From positions 62,001-126,000 of the forward strand of contig CAIZNI010000066.1 in the NCBI GenBank assembly GCA_903934295.1: DNA of 64,000 nucleotides, written 5' to 3'. Source of the DNA: an uncultured beta proteobacterium (lineage in GTDB: Bacteria; Pseudomonadota; Gammaproteobacteria; Burkholderiales; Burkholderiaceae_E). Below the pieces are notes generated by a model that made no database searches, was not told the DNA's origin, and saw nothing but the letters and a program-made list of their open reading frames with translations. A program made the translations under genes and the position numbers. This document shows, in pieces, positions 1 through 10,504 of the stretch (the first letter of the stretch is position 1; the number at the start of each line of letters is the position of its first letter).

Positions 1-632
1 AGGAGCCGTATGAGTCGCTGACCATGGACCTGGAAGACGGGCACCAGGGCTCGGTGATGGAAGTGCTGGGTCGTCGTCGCGGCGAACTGCAGAACATGGA
101 GTCCGACGGCAAGGGCCGCACCCGCCTGGAATACCGGGTGCCGGCGCGCGGCCTGATCGGCTTTCACAACGAGTTCCTGAACCTGACCCGCGGCACCGGC
201 ATCATGAGCCATGTGTTCGACGCCTACGACGTCTGGGCCGGCGACATCGAGGATCGGCGCAACGGCGTGCTGATCTCGCAGGACGACGGCGGTGCGGTGG
301 CCTACGCGCTGTGGAAGCTGCAGGAGCGCGGCCGGATGTTCGTGAAGCCCGGCGACCCTCTCTATGAGGGAATGATCATCGGCATCCACTCGCGCGACAA
401 CGATCTGGTGGTCAATCCGGTCAAGGAAAAGAAGCTGACCAATGTGCGCTCCTCGGGCAAGGACGAGCACATCGTCCTGACCCCGCCGATCGAGCTCACG
501 CTCGAGAAGGCGGTGGAGTTCATCGCCGACGATGAACTGGTGGAGCTCACCCCGAAGAGCATCCGGCTGCGCAAGCGTTTCCTGAAAGATCACGATCGCA
601 AGCGGGCGCAGCGCGAGACCGAGAACGCCTGA
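1..632 (+). CDS. typA: TypA/BipA ribosome-associated GTPase, C-terminal part (5' truncated by window)
   Basis: The reading frame is open from base 3 and continues from before the window, so only about 210 C-terminal residues are present and the GTPase domain is missing. Segments such as GHQGSVMEVLGRRRGELQNM, PARGLIGFHNEFLNLTRGTG and the Arg/Lys-rich tail match the EF-G-like domain V and unique C-terminal domain of TypA/BipA. This is a translational GTPase that binds the ribosome under stress and in the cold. The stop is followed by 165 bp before the next gene, and no terminator is obvious. The identification is secure although the N-terminus lies outside the window. Confidence 0.95.
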   Translation, partial: EPYESLTMDLEDGHQGSVMEVLGRRRGELQNMESDGKGRTRLEYRVPARGLIGFHNEFLNLTRGTGIMSHVFDAYDVWAGDIEDRRNGVLISQDDGGAVAYALWKLQERGRMFVKPGDPLYEGMIIGIHSRDNDLVVNPVKEKKLTNVRSSGKDEHIVLTPPIELTLEKAVEFIADDELVELTPKSIRLRKRFLKDHDRKRAQRETENA

Positions 633-797
633 GTCCCGGATACAACAACGGCTTGCATGACCCACGACATTTTGTTGTGAGCCTATTGGCGTTCGAGCCA
701 AGAAGCGTCATTCTTGCAATCGTGTGACGAGGGGCGCCCCAGGGCGCTTCTCTTTGTCGAATTTCGATCGTCTCAACCCACTGACGGAGGCAATCTG

Positions 798-1307
798 ATG
801 GCAACAGCCAAGGGCGGCGCGAAAAAAGCAGCCGAGAAACCTGCGAAGGCGCCGGCGAAAAAACCGGCGGCAGCGAAAGCGCCGGCGAAGGCACCGGCCA
901 AGAAGGCCGCTGCGCCGGCAAAGGCACCGGCCAAGAAGGCCGCTGCGCCGGCAAAGGCACCGGCCAAGAAGGCCGCTGCTCCCGCGAAGGCACCGGCCAA
1001 GAAGGCCGCGACGCCGGCCGCCAAGGCGCCCGCCAAGAAAGCCGCCGCCAAACCGGCGCGCAAGCCGAATGCGGCCTTCATGAAGCCGCTCACCCCCAGC
1101 GCCGCGCTGGCCTCGATCGTGGGCGACAAGCCGCTCCCGCGCACCGAGGTGGTCAAGCGGATGTGGGACTACATCAAGAAGGGTGGTCTGCAGGACGCCG
1201 TCAACAAGCGCATGATCAATGCCGACGCCAAGCTGAAGGAAGTCTTCGGCAAGGCCCAGGTCAGCATGTTCGAGATGACCGGTCTGGTGGGCAAGCACCT
1301 GAAGTGA
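798..1307 (+). CDS. Histone H1-like/SWIB-MDM2 domain protein (169 aa)
   Basis: The ATG at 798 follows a GGAGG at 786-790; an upstream in-frame start would add an unlikely leader. Residues 9-90 are a low-complexity Ala/Lys/Pro tail built from PAKAPAKKAAA units, like bacterial histone H1 homologues. Residues 95-169 form a SWIB/MDM2 fold (KPLTPSAALASIVGDKPLPR, then VVKRMWDYIKKG). Such fusions are common in betaproteobacteria and are thought to be nucleoid-associated, with the basic tail binding DNA. The function of the SWIB domain in bacteria is not established. The gene stands alone and is closed by a strong intrinsic terminator. Confidence 0.88.
   Translation: MATAKGGAKKAAEKPAKAPAKKPAAAKAPAKAPAKKAAAPAKAPAKKAAAPAKAPAKKAAAPAKAPAKKAATPAAKAPAKKAAAKPARKPNAAFMKPLTPSAALASIVGDKPLPRTEVVKRMWDYIKKGGLQDAVNKRMINADAKLKEVFGKAQVSMFEMTGLVGKHLK
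900..998 (+). repeat. Three tandem 33-bp repeats inside the H1-like tail
   Basis: Units start at 900, 933 and 966. The first two are identical and the third differs at a few positions. Each encodes one KKAAAPAKAPA unit. The array is likely to vary in copy number between strains, which changes the length of the basic tail. Confidence 0.9.
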
Positions 1308-1330
1308 TCCGGGCCTTCCCGGAAAGCTGA

Positions 1331-1358
1331 AAAGGCGGCCTTCGGGCCGTTTTTTTTT
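1331..1358 (+). terminator. Intrinsic terminator of the SWIB/H1-like gene
   Basis: CGGCC (1336-1340) pairs with GGCCG (1345-1349) around a UUCG tetraloop and is followed by a run of nine T. It lies 24 bases after the stop and just before the convergent LysR gene. Confidence 0.9.
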
Positions 1359-1363
1359 ACCCG

Positions 1364-2275
1364 TCAGGGGCGCGGCGCCCAATAGTCGGGGCTGCCATAA
1401 GCGAGCTTCAGGCAATCGATGAACATGCGCACGCGCAGCGCGAGGTGCCGGCGCTGGGTGAACACCGCATAGATCGCGTTGTCGGGGGCGGCGTAGTCGT
1501 CGAGCACGCTGACCAGCCGCCCGGCGGTCAGGTCCTCGGCGACCTCCCACATCGAACGCCAGGCCAGGCCCTGGCCGCTCAGCGCCCAGTCATGCAGCAC
1601 CGCCCCGTCGTTGCATTCGATGCTGCCCGGCACGCGCAGGGCCTCCAGCTTGCCGTTCAGGGTGAACAGCCAGCCCCGCGCCTGGTTGCCATAGCGCCCG
1701 AAGGTCAGGCACTGATGGCGGGCGAGATCGGCCGGTTCGCGGGGCGTGCCGCGACGCGCCAGGTAGTCCGGGCTCGCCACCACCACGCGGCGGTTGTCGG
1801 CCAGCTTCACCCCGACCAGACTCGAGTCGTCGAGGTGACCGATGCGGATCGCCAGGTCGATGCCTTCGTTGACGATGTCGGCCAGCCGATCGGCCAGTTC
1901 CAGCGACAGCGTGACTTCCGGGTTGGCCTGCAGGAATGCCGGGACGAGCGGCGCGACATGGCGCCGTCCGAATCCGGCCGGCGCCGTCACCCGCACATGG
2001 CCACTGGCCTTGACGCCGCCCAGCGACACCGAGCTCTCGGCGTTGTGCAGGTCATCAAGGATCTGCTGGCAATGCTCCAGGAAGGCGTTGCCCTCGAAGG
2101 TGAGGCTCACCTTGCGGGTGGTGCGCACCAGCAGCTTGACCCCGAGCCGGGTCTCCAGGGCATCGAGCCGTCGGCCGATGATGGCGGGCGCGACTCCCTC
2201 GAGCGCGGCCGCCGCCGACAGGCTCCCGCGCTGGGCGACGGCGACGAAGGTTTCGAGCTGCTTGAATCGGTCCAT
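1364..2275 (-). CDS. LysR-family transcriptional regulator (303 aa)
   Basis: The chosen start gives MDRFKQLETFVAVAQRGSLS, the usual N-terminus of the LysR winged helix-turn-helix. A longer frame upstream adds 69 low-complexity residues with no family match. Residues 1-60 are the DNA-binding domain and about 90-295 the substrate-binding domain (HVRVTAPAGFGRRHVAPLVP, then DLAIRIGHLDDSSLVG). It is divergent from the enoyl-CoA hydratase at 2621, so control of that gene is the natural inference. The inducer cannot be told from sequence. Confidence 0.88.
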   Translation of the reverse strand: MDRFKQLETFVAVAQRGSLSAAAALEGVAPAIIGRRLDALETRLGVKLLVRTTRKVSLTFEGNAFLEHCQQILDDLHNAESSVSLGGVKASGHVRVTAPAGFGRRHVAPLVPAFLQANPEVTLSLELADRLADIVNEGIDLAIRIGHLDDSSLVGVKLADNRRVVVASPDYLARRGTPREPADLARHQCLTFGRYGNQARGWLFTLNGKLEALRVPGSIECNDGAVLHDWALSGQGLAWRSMWEVAEDLTAGRLVSVLDDYAAPDNAIYAVFTQRRHLALRVRMFIDCLKLAYGSPDYWAPRP

Positions 2276-2620
2276 GGCTCTCGGGCCCGCCAGTGGGGCG
2301 GGCAGGGGGTGGCTGGGGGACGGGCCGGCCGGCAGCGGATCGACGGCGCACACGCCCGGGACGGATTCTCTCCCGAACCCGTCCCGGCGGGTGCGCCTGG
2401 CGCCACCTGGGAGGGCGGACCCGTGCCTGTGCGACCCCGAGGTTCCGATTGTTGGCGCCGCGGGCGGCCATCCCCTTGCCACCGGCGCTTGTGCCTCGAC
2501 AGGCGCACGCGAAAGTCGCGATACTCATGCGCTGCACTCGCTCGCGGTCGGCGTCGCCCACCGCGTGTGCAGGACCGGCGCGGCCCAGGGGCGGGCGCCA
2601 CTCACCGCAGGAGACTGGCA
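2276..2620. other. 345-bp divergent intergenic region (LysR / enoyl-CoA hydratase)
   Basis: Both flanking genes point away from this stretch, so it must hold two promoters and probably the LysR site. It is GC-rich, and I see neither a convincing -35/-10 pair nor a long palindrome. Open frames here are extensions of the flanking genes in GC-rich DNA. A Shine-Dalgarno for the hydratase lies at 2608-2614. Confidence 0.5.
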
Positions 2621-3376
2621 ATGTCCGAACTGGTCCTCAGAAGCGACCGGGAGGGTCTGGCGACGCTGACGCTGAACCGGCCCGACAAGCTCAATGCACT
2701 GACCGTGCCGATGTTTCTCGAACTGCGGGCCCATGTCGAGCGCATCGCCACCCAGACCGATACGGTCGGCCTGGTCATGGTGCGGGGCGCCGGCAAGTGT
2801 TTTTCGGCCGGCAACGACCTGGCCGGCATCGCCGGCGGAGTCGAGGCGCCCAAGCCCGGTTTCCAGTCCGAGACGCTGGAACTGCTCGCCGATCTGCCTC
2901 AGCCGGTCATCTGCGCGGTCCACGGGCATTGCTACACCGGCGCGCTGGAAGTCGCGCTGGCCGGTGATCTGATCATCGCCGCCGCGTCGGCGCGGTTCGC
3001 CGACACCCACGCCAAATGGGCGCTGACCCCGCGCTGGGGCATGAGCCAGCGGCTGCCGCGCCGCGTCGGCCGGGCCAAGGCCAGCGAGATGAGCTTCACC
3101 GGGCGCACCTACAGCGGCGAGCAGGCGCTGGCGATGGGGCTGGCCAACGAGTGCGTGGCCGATGCCGAGTTCGATGCCCACCTTCAGCGGCTGGCCGACC
3201 AGATCCTGGCCAATTCCTGGTTCAGCCATCGCGCCAACAAGCGGCTGATGCGCGAGACCGAGTCGCTGCCGCTGGCCGCCGGGCTCGCCCATGAAAGCCA
3301 TCGCAGCGAAGGCCGTGGCCCCGACATGCAGGCCCGCATCGCCGCGTTCACCAGCAAGGGTGCGGCGCGCGGCTGA
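2621..3376 (+). CDS. Enoyl-CoA hydratase/isomerase family protein (251 aa)
   Basis: The start at 2621 is preceded by CAGGAGA at 2608-2614 and gives MSELVLRSDREGLATLTLNR, the typical crotonase opening. The oxyanion-hole segments are present (CFSAGNDLAGI, then GHCYTGALEVALAGD). The first glutamate of the classical hydratase pair sits in ALEVAL, but the second region reads THAKWALTPRWGMSQRLPR. The enzyme may therefore not be a simple hydratase. It lies 61 bp upstream of the fadB-type gene and probably shares a transcript with it. The exact substrate is unknown. Confidence 0.85.
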   Translation: MSELVLRSDREGLATLTLNRPDKLNALTVPMFLELRAHVERIATQTDTVGLVMVRGAGKCFSAGNDLAGIAGGVEAPKPGFQSETLELLADLPQPVICAVHGHCYTGALEVALAGDLIIAAASARFADTHAKWALTPRWGMSQRLPRRVGRAKASEMSFTGRTYSGEQALAMGLANECVADAEFDAHLQRLADQILANSWFSHRANKRLMRETESLPLAAGLAHESHRSEGRGPDMQARIAAFTSKGAARG

Positions 3377-3437
3377 TCCGGCCCGGCGGCGACCCGATTC
3401 AACCGATCTTTCAGAACGACAACCGAGGAGATAGACG

Positions 3438-5508
<2,071 letters not shown>

Positions 5509-5516
<8 letters not shown>

Positions 5517-6066
5517 CGGGTGCCGCGTCCCGCGCCGGCGATCGTCGGCGCAGGGCGCGCAAGGGGTCGAAGCTGCCCTGCCGCTCGAAATCGAGCGGCA
5601 GCGGCCATTCTCCCCAGCGGGCTGAGCCCTTCAGCCGATAGTCGAGACCCTCGGCATTCGTCGCCGCCCCCGGCAGCCGGCGCAGCAGCGCCAGCAGGTC
5701 GGCGGTGCGCGCGCTCATCTCCAGGTTCACCGCGCTCGTCGCCTGGCGCGGCAACACCAGCTTCGTGTCGGCAGCCGCGCCCCGCGTCAGTTCCTGGCCG
5801 GCGATCTCGAGGCGAAAGACCAGTCCGCTGATCGGCAGGTCGATGGCGTTCGGATTCTGGGCATCGATGACCAGGGTGAACGCGATCTGCTGCAGGCCGG
5901 CCTCGCGCACCGCCAAGTCCCGAAACGACAGCACCGGCGGCTTCAGGCCCGGCCGGGGCAGGGTGTCGCAACCGGCCAGGGCCAGCGCCGCTGCCGCGCC
6001 CAGCCAGCGGCGCCGCGCGGGCGATGCGCCCAGCGCCTCAGAGCCGTGACAGGCGGGCCAGCGCAT
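5509..6066 (-). CDS. LEA14/WHy-type lipoprotein (185 aa)
   Basis: The N-terminus has an Arg cluster and a hydrophobic stretch ending in the lipobox LAGC, with C33 the predicted lipidated residue, so the protein should be membrane-anchored in the periplasm. Residues 40-160 resemble the LEA type 2 / water-stress-and-hypersensitivity fold (FTLVIDAQNPNAIDLPISGL). Its role is unknown. It overlaps the end of the aminotransferase gene by 29 bp and is last in a three-gene minus-strand operon. The start could lie a few codons downstream, because the residues before the signal peptide are unusual. Confidence 0.75.
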
Positions 6067-7207
6067 TGTTCAGGGTTTCATCGCGCTTGGCGAAGCAGAA
6101 GCGAATCTGGCGGCGGTCGACCGGCGAGTCGTGGAAGGCGGTCATCGGTATCGCGGTGACGCCGATCTCGCGGGTCAGCCACTGGGCGAATTCAGCCTCG
6201 GGTTCATCCGAGATCGCCTGATAGCCGGCGACCTGGAAATAGGTTCCCTCGCAGGGCAGCAGCTCGAACCGGGTCTGGGCCAGCCCCTGGCGAAACAGGT
6301 CGCGCTTGCGCTGGTAGAACGCGGGCAGTTCGAGATAGGGCGCCGGGTCGGCCATGAAGCGCGCCAGGCCCACCTGGGCGGGGGTGTTCACCGTGAAGAC
6401 GAGGAACTGGTGAACCTTGCGGAACTCGGCGGTCATCGCTGCCGGTGCCGCGCAGTAGGCGACCTTCCAGCCGGTGACATGGTAAGTCTTGCCGAACGAC
6501 GAGATCACGAAGCTGCGCGCCGCCAGGGCCGGGTAGCGGCTGGCCGAAGCGTGGGCGACGCCGTCGAACACCATGTGCTCGTAGACCTCGTCGGCGATGA
6601 CGAACAGGTCGTGGGCCAGCGCGATCGACTCCAGCGCGCGCAGGTCGGTGTCGCGCAGGATGCGTCCGCTCGGGTTGTGCGGCGTGTTGACCAGGATGGC
6701 CCGGGTTCGCGGGGTGACGGCCGCCTCGACCCGCGACCAGTCGATGGTGAAGTCATCGCTCATCGGCACGCAGACCGGGTGTCCGCCGGCCAGCAGGATG
6801 TTGGGGATGTAGCTGTCGTACATCGGCTCGATGACGATCACCTCGTCGCCCGGCTGCACCACCGCCATGATCGCGGTGAAGATCGCCTGGGTCGCGCCGG
6901 CGGTCACCGTGATCTCGGTATCGGGGTGATAGGTGGCCCCGTAAAGGGTTTCGATCTTGGCGGTGATCGCCCGGCGCAGCTCGGGCACACCGGCCATCGG
7001 CGGGTACTGGTTGTGGCCCTCGGCCATTGCCTGTGTCACCGCCGTCAGGAGCCGGGGGTCGCACTCGAAGTCGGGGAAGCCCTGTCCCAGGTTGACCGAC
7101 CCGTGCTGGTTGGCCAGCGCCGACATCACGGTGAAGATGGTGGTGCCGACCCGTGGCAGCTTGCTGTGGATGGCGGGCGAGGAGTGCGGTGTCGGGTTGT
7201 CGGTCAT
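6038..7207 (-). CDS. Class I/II PLP-dependent aminotransferase, methionine/kynurenine type (389 aa)
   Basis: The fold-type I aminotransferase signature is complete: NLGQGFPDFECDP near residue 40, NTPHNPSGR at about 174-182, DEVYEHMVFDG, and the PLP lysine K240 in SSFGKTYHVTGWK. The closest remembered family is YbdL-like methionine aminotransferase and kynurenine aminotransferase. It catalyses 2-oxoacid transamination in the cytoplasm. Its ATG overlaps the stop of the upstream PIN gene (ATGA), so translation is probably coupled. The amino donor is inferred from the family only. Confidence 0.88.
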   Translation of the reverse strand: MTDNPTPHSSPAIHSKLPRVGTTIFTVMSALANQHGSVNLGQGFPDFECDPRLLTAVTQAMAEGHNQYPPMAGVPELRRAITAKIETLYGATYHPDTEITVTAGATQAIFTAIMAVVQPGDEVIVIEPMYDSYIPNILLAGGHPVCVPMSDDFTIDWSRVEAAVTPRTRAILVNTPHNPSGRILRDTDLRALESIALAHDLFVIADEVYEHMVFDGVAHASASRYPALAARSFVISSFGKTYHVTGWKVAYCAAPAAMTAEFRKVHQFLVFTVNTPAQVGLARFMADPAPYLELPAFYQRKRDLFRQGLAQTRFELLPCEGTYFQVAGYQAISDEPEAEFAQWLTREIGVTAIPMTAFHDSPVDRRQIRFCFAKRDETLNNALARLSRL

Positions 7208-7653
7208 GGTTCGCGCGGATCGGGGAATGGGGGATTATAGGCAGCGGCGAAACCGGCGGGGGTGAGTACCGCCACCGCGTGACGCGCCCGCGCGGCGCGC
7301 GCCAGCCGCAGCAGCGCGCGGTCCTTGGTGATCAGCCAGCGCGCCCGGTGGTGGCAGGCCAGGTCGATGAAGGCCTGGTCCGCAGGATCGGTGCACACCA
7401 GGCGGCAGGGCGGTGCCGCGTCGCGGATCGAGACCAGCGAATCGAACAGGGCGATGCGGGCTGGCGCCTCGGGCAGGCGCGTGCGGATCAGCGGCCGCGC
7501 CAGCACCGACTCGAGCTCGTCGCGCATCCAGGGGCTGGCCAGCAGCGCGATGCTGCCGCGGGCGACCGCTGCGCGCAGACCGGTGATCCCCGGATCGTCG
7601 AACACCAGCCAGTCGAGCCAGATGTTGGTATCCAGCACTGCCGGGTCAGTCAT
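7204..7653 (-). CDS. PIN-domain protein, putative ribonuclease toxin (149 aa)
   Basis: The start gives MTDPAVLDTNIWLDWLVFDD, the beta-strand and first aspartate of a PIN nuclease, followed by acidic residues in the middle (MRDELESVL), TDPADQAFIDLA and TKDRALLRLA. These are the metal-binding carboxylates. It resembles the COG1569 family described as a putative toxin component. No antitoxin-sized gene with a DNA-binding motif lies next to it. It is instead translationally coupled to the aminotransferase, so a toxin role is doubtful. The longer frame upstream reads into the divergent yaaA leader. Confidence 0.75.
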   Translation of the reverse strand: MTDPAVLDTNIWLDWLVFDDPGITGLRAAVARGSIALLASPWMRDELESVLARPLIRTRLPEAPARIALFDSLVSIRDAAPPCRLVCTDPADQAFIDLACHHRARWLITKDRALLRLARAARARHAVAVLTPAGFAAAYNPPFPDPREP

Positions 7654-7665
7654 CGGCGCGCTCCC

Positions 7666-7671
7666 TATAAT
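7666..7671 (+). promoter_or_regulatory. Probable -10 box of yaaA
   Basis: A perfect TATAAT lies 88 bases before the yaaA start, in the short gap between the divergent PIN gene and yaaA. The -35 region is weak, with no clear TTGACA at 16-18 bp, so this is a candidate only. Confidence 0.4.
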
Positions 7672-7759
7672 CACGGCTCTGGGTTCCGGGCCGCTGGCCG
7701 GCCGCGAGCGCGCGGGCCGCGCGGGTCCGGGGCCGTGCAAGCGCCGACCGGAGTCGCCG

Positions 7760-8533
7760 ATGATCATCGTTCTTTCGCCCGCCAAGACCCTCGACTTCGA
7801 GTCGCCCCTGGTCACCGACCTCCACACCCAGCCGGCCCTGCTCGACGAGTCGGCGCGGCTGATCGAGCGGCTGCGTCAGTTCGCGCCCGCCGAGGTGTCC
7901 TCGCTGATGGACATCTCGAGCGCGCTGGCCGATCTGAACGTCGAGCGTTTCCAGCGCTGGCAGCCGCCGTTCACACCGGCCAACGCGCGCCAGGCGGTGC
8001 TGGCCTTCGCCGGCGATGTCTATGACGGTCTGGCGGCCGGCTCGCTCGATGCCGCGCAGCTCGACTGGGCGCAGCAGCACCTGCGCATCCTGTCGGGGCT
8101 CTATGGCGTGCTGCGTCCGCTCGACCTGATGCAGGCCTATCGCCTCGAGATGGGCACGCGCCTGCCCAATGCCCGCGGGCGCGACCTGTATGCGTTCTGG
8201 GGCGAGCGCATCGCCCGCGATCTGGCGGCGGCCTTCGAAGGGCATGCGCATCCGGTGCTGGTCAACCTGGCTTCCGAGGAGTACTTCAAGTCGGTCGACA
8301 CGAAGGTGCTGGGCTGCCCGGTGGTGCAGCCCGTCTTCCAGGAACGCCGGGCGGGCGCTTTCAAGATCGTCAGCTTCAGCGCGAAGCGGGCGCGCGGCAT
8401 GATGGCGCGTTTCGCGATTGACCAGCGGATCACCGATCCGCAGGACCTGAAGGCCTTCGACCGTGACCGTTATCGCTTCGATGCCGGGGCTTCCGACGAC
8501 CGGATGTGGTTCTTCCGGCGCGAGGCGGCCTGA
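7760..8533 (+). CDS. yaaA: Peroxide stress protein YaaA (DUF328), 257 aa
   Basis: The start gives MIIVLSPAKTLDFESPLVTD, the invariant opening of YaaA, and the length equals that of the E. coli protein to within one residue. The conserved block GVLRPLDLMQAYRLEMGTRL and the C-terminal RARGMMARFAI are present. In E. coli, YaaA lowers intracellular free iron and so protects DNA from Fenton damage during peroxide stress. A CGGAG precedes the ATG. It is convergent with murB across a short GC-rich gap. Confidence 0.93.
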   Translation: MIIVLSPAKTLDFESPLVTDLHTQPALLDESARLIERLRQFAPAEVSSLMDISSALADLNVERFQRWQPPFTPANARQAVLAFAGDVYDGLAAGSLDAAQLDWAQQHLRILSGLYGVLRPLDLMQAYRLEMGTRLPNARGRDLYAFWGERIARDLAAAFEGHAHPVLVNLASEEYFKSVDTKVLGCPVVQPVFQERRAGAFKIVSFSAKRARGMMARFAIDQRITDPQDLKAFDRDRYRFDAGASDDRMWFFRREAA

Positions 8534-8581
8534 GGCGGCGGGCGCTTCGTTACCCGAGGCGGGCGCGGCGCGGCTCGGTCC

Positions 8582-8596
8582 GGGCGCTTCGCGCCC
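8582..8596. other. Short GC hairpin between convergent yaaA and murB
   Basis: GGGCGC and GCGCCC flank a TTC loop, 49 bases after the yaaA stop and 12 bases from the murB stop. There is no T tract, so it is at best a weak bidirectional terminator. Confidence 0.3.
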
Positions 8597-8607
8597 TGCC
8601 GCGCGTC

Positions 8608-9654
8608 TCATGACCCGCCGATGATCGACGGCTCGGCCTCCAGCCAGACGCCATAGCGCTCATGGACGCTCTGCCGGATGCGCTCGGCCAGCGCGGCGAT
8701 CTCGCGCCCGCTCGCCTGGCCGTGGTTCACCAGCACCAGCGCGTGGGCCTGGTGGACGCCCGCGTCACCCTGGCGAAAGCCCTTCCAGCCGCAGCGCTCG
8801 ATCAGCCAGCCCGCTGACAGCTTCACCCGGTCCTCGCCCGCCGCCGTCACCGGATGCCCCGGCATCCCCGGTTCGCGCACCCGCAGCTCGCGCGCCGCCT
8901 CGGCGCTGACCACCGGGTTCTTGAAGAAGCTGCCGGCGTTGCCCAGCACCGTGGGATCGGGCAACTTGCGCGACCGGATCGCGCGCACCGCGGCGGCGAT
9001 CCGCGCCGCAACCGGCTCGCCGGGCGGACCGCCCTCCGCGGTCAGCGCCGAGGCGAGTTCGCCGTACTGCAGCACCGGGCGTTGGCCGGCGCCCACCCGC
9101 AGGCGCAGCGTCAGGATCAGCCAGTGGCGTCCGCCCGCCTGCTTGAACAGGCTGTCCCGGTAGTCGAAGCGACAGTCAGCCAAGCCGAATTCGCGGGCCT
9201 CGCCGCTGTCCATGTCGACCGCGCGCAGCGAGTCGAAACGGTCGCAGAGCTCCACGCCGTAGGCGCCGATGTTCTGGATCGCCGCGGCGCCGCAGGTGCC
9301 GGGGATCATCGCCAGGTTTTCCAGGCCGGCCAGACCCTCCTCGAGCGTCCAGGTGACGGTCTCGTCCCAGGATTCGCCTGCCGCCACCGCGATGCGGTTG
9401 AACGGTGCCCCGTGCCCGTCGCCGAGCACCTGGCGCCCGCGGGTACGCATCAGCAGGATCGTGCCGTCGAAATCGCCGGCGAACAGGACATTGCTGCCCG
9501 CGCCCAGCACCAGACGGGGGCCGTCGGCGAGGGCGGCCAGCGCCTGCGGCAGGTCGCGTTCATCCTCGAGCATCACCAGCCGGCGCGCCCGCGCGGCGAC
9601 TCCAAAGGTGTTCAGGCCGGCCAGCGGCGCGTTCTCGAGAAGGCGAAGGCTCAT
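8608..9654 (-). CDS. murB: UDP-N-acetylmuramate dehydrogenase MurB (348 aa)
   Basis: This FAD enzyme reduces UDP-GlcNAc-enolpyruvate to UDP-MurNAc in peptidoglycan synthesis. The opening NAPLAGLNTFGVAARARR, the FAD segment LVLGAGSNVLF at about 48-58, PGTCGAAAIQNIGAYGVEL, and the catalytic serine S242 in NAGSFFKNP are all present. The length of about 350 aa and the YRDSLFK segment fit the type I (E. coli-like) subgroup. It is downstream of scpA on the same strand with a 19-bp gap, so the two may be cotranscribed. Confidence 0.95.
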   Translation of the reverse strand: MSLRLLENAPLAGLNTFGVAARARRLVMLEDERDLPQALAALADGPRLVLGAGSNVLFAGDFDGTILLMRTRGRQVLGDGHGAPFNRIAVAAGESWDETVTWTLEEGLAGLENLAMIPGTCGAAAIQNIGAYGVELCDRFDSLRAVDMDSGEAREFGLADCRFDYRDSLFKQAGGRHWLILTLRLRVGAGQRPVLQYGELASALTAEGGPPGEPVAARIAAAVRAIRSRKLPDPTVLGNAGSFFKNPVVSAEAARELRVREPGMPGHPVTAAGEDRVKLSAGWLIERCGWKGFRQGDAGVHQAHALVLVNHGQASGREIAALAERIRQSVHERYGVWLEAEPSIIGGS

Positions 9655-9673
9655 GGCCGCAGTGCGTGACGGT

Positions 9674-10504
9674 TCAGCTCGGCTGGTAGGCCAGGCGCAC
9701 GTAGATCGGCGCGTAGGCCTGCGCCTGAGTGATCTCGACCAGCGATTCGCGGGCCAGTTCGAGCAGCGCCACGAAGGTCACCACCGCGACCGGCACGCTC
9801 GCATCGTCGGCGAAGAGTTCCTGGAATTCGGCGAATCGGCGGTTGCGCAGCTTGCGCAGCACGATGGTCATGTATTCGCGCACCGACAGCGCTTCGCGGG
9901 TGATGTGGTGGTGCTGGGTCAGGCGGGCGCGGCGCAGCACGTCGGCCCATGCGCCGCGCAGGTCGGCCAGGTGCACTTCCGGCAGCTGCTGATGCGCCTG
10001 GCTCTGATCGAGATGAACCTGGGCAGCCAGGAAGTCGCGGCCGATCAGCGGCAGGGCGTCGAGCCGCTGCGCGGCCAGCTTGATGCGCTCGTATTCGAGC
10101 AGCCGGCGGGCCAGCTCGGCACGCGGATCCTCGACTTCCTCGCCGGTGTCGGCCTTGCGCACCGGCAGCAGCATCCGCGACTTGATGTCGATCAGCATCG
10201 CCGCCATCAGCAGGTACTCGGCCGCCAGCTCGAGGTGGTGCTCGCGGATCTGCTCGACATAGACCAGATACTGCCGGGTCACATCGGCCATCGGGATGTC
10301 GAGGATGTTGAAGTTCTGCTTGCGGATCAGGTAGAGCAGCAGGTCGAGCGGCCCCTCGAAGGAGTCGAGGTAGATCTCCAGCGCATCCGGCGGGATGTAG
10401 AGATCGAGCGGCAGCTGCAGCATCGGCTCGCCGTACAGGCGAGCCAGCACCTTCAGTTCGAGCTGCTCGGCCTCATGCTCGGGCGGCTCGAGCAGCGGGG
10501 TCAT
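9674..10504 (-). CDS. scpA: Segregation and condensation protein A ScpA (276 aa)
   Basis: ScpA is the kleisin subunit bridging the SMC ATPase heads in the bacterial condensin. The diagnostic sequence FEGPLDLLLYLIRKQNFNILDIP begins near residue 49, followed by YLLMAAMLIDIKSRMLLP. The C-terminal winged helix (LRNRRFAEFQELF, then VVTFVALLELARE) is intact. The ATG overlaps the stop of the DUF3460 gene (ATGA), which fixes the start. A much longer frame upstream is a shadow across sulP. scpB is not in the window. Confidence 0.95.
   Translation of the reverse strand: MTPLLEPPEHEAEQLELKVLARLYGEPMLQLPLDLYIPPDALEIYLDSFEGPLDLLLYLIRKQNFNILDIPMADVTRQYLVYVEQIREHHLELAAEYLLMAAMLIDIKSRMLLPVRKADTGEEVEDPRAELARRLLEYERIKLAAQRLDALPLIGRDFLAAQVHLDQSQAHQQLPEVHLADLRGAWADVLRRARLTQHHHITREALSVREYMTIVLRKLRNRRFAEFQELFADDASVPVAVVTFVALLELARESLVEITQAQAYAPIYVRLAYQPS

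Noticed and set aside
900-998. 33-bp repeats considered as a CRISPR or regulatory array
   Set aside because: They are in-frame coding repeats of an H1-like protein without spacers.
1445-3376. 643-residue version of the enoyl-CoA hydratase
   Set aside because: The first 392 residues run antisense through the LysR gene and the promoter region. The true start at 2621 has a ribosome-binding site.
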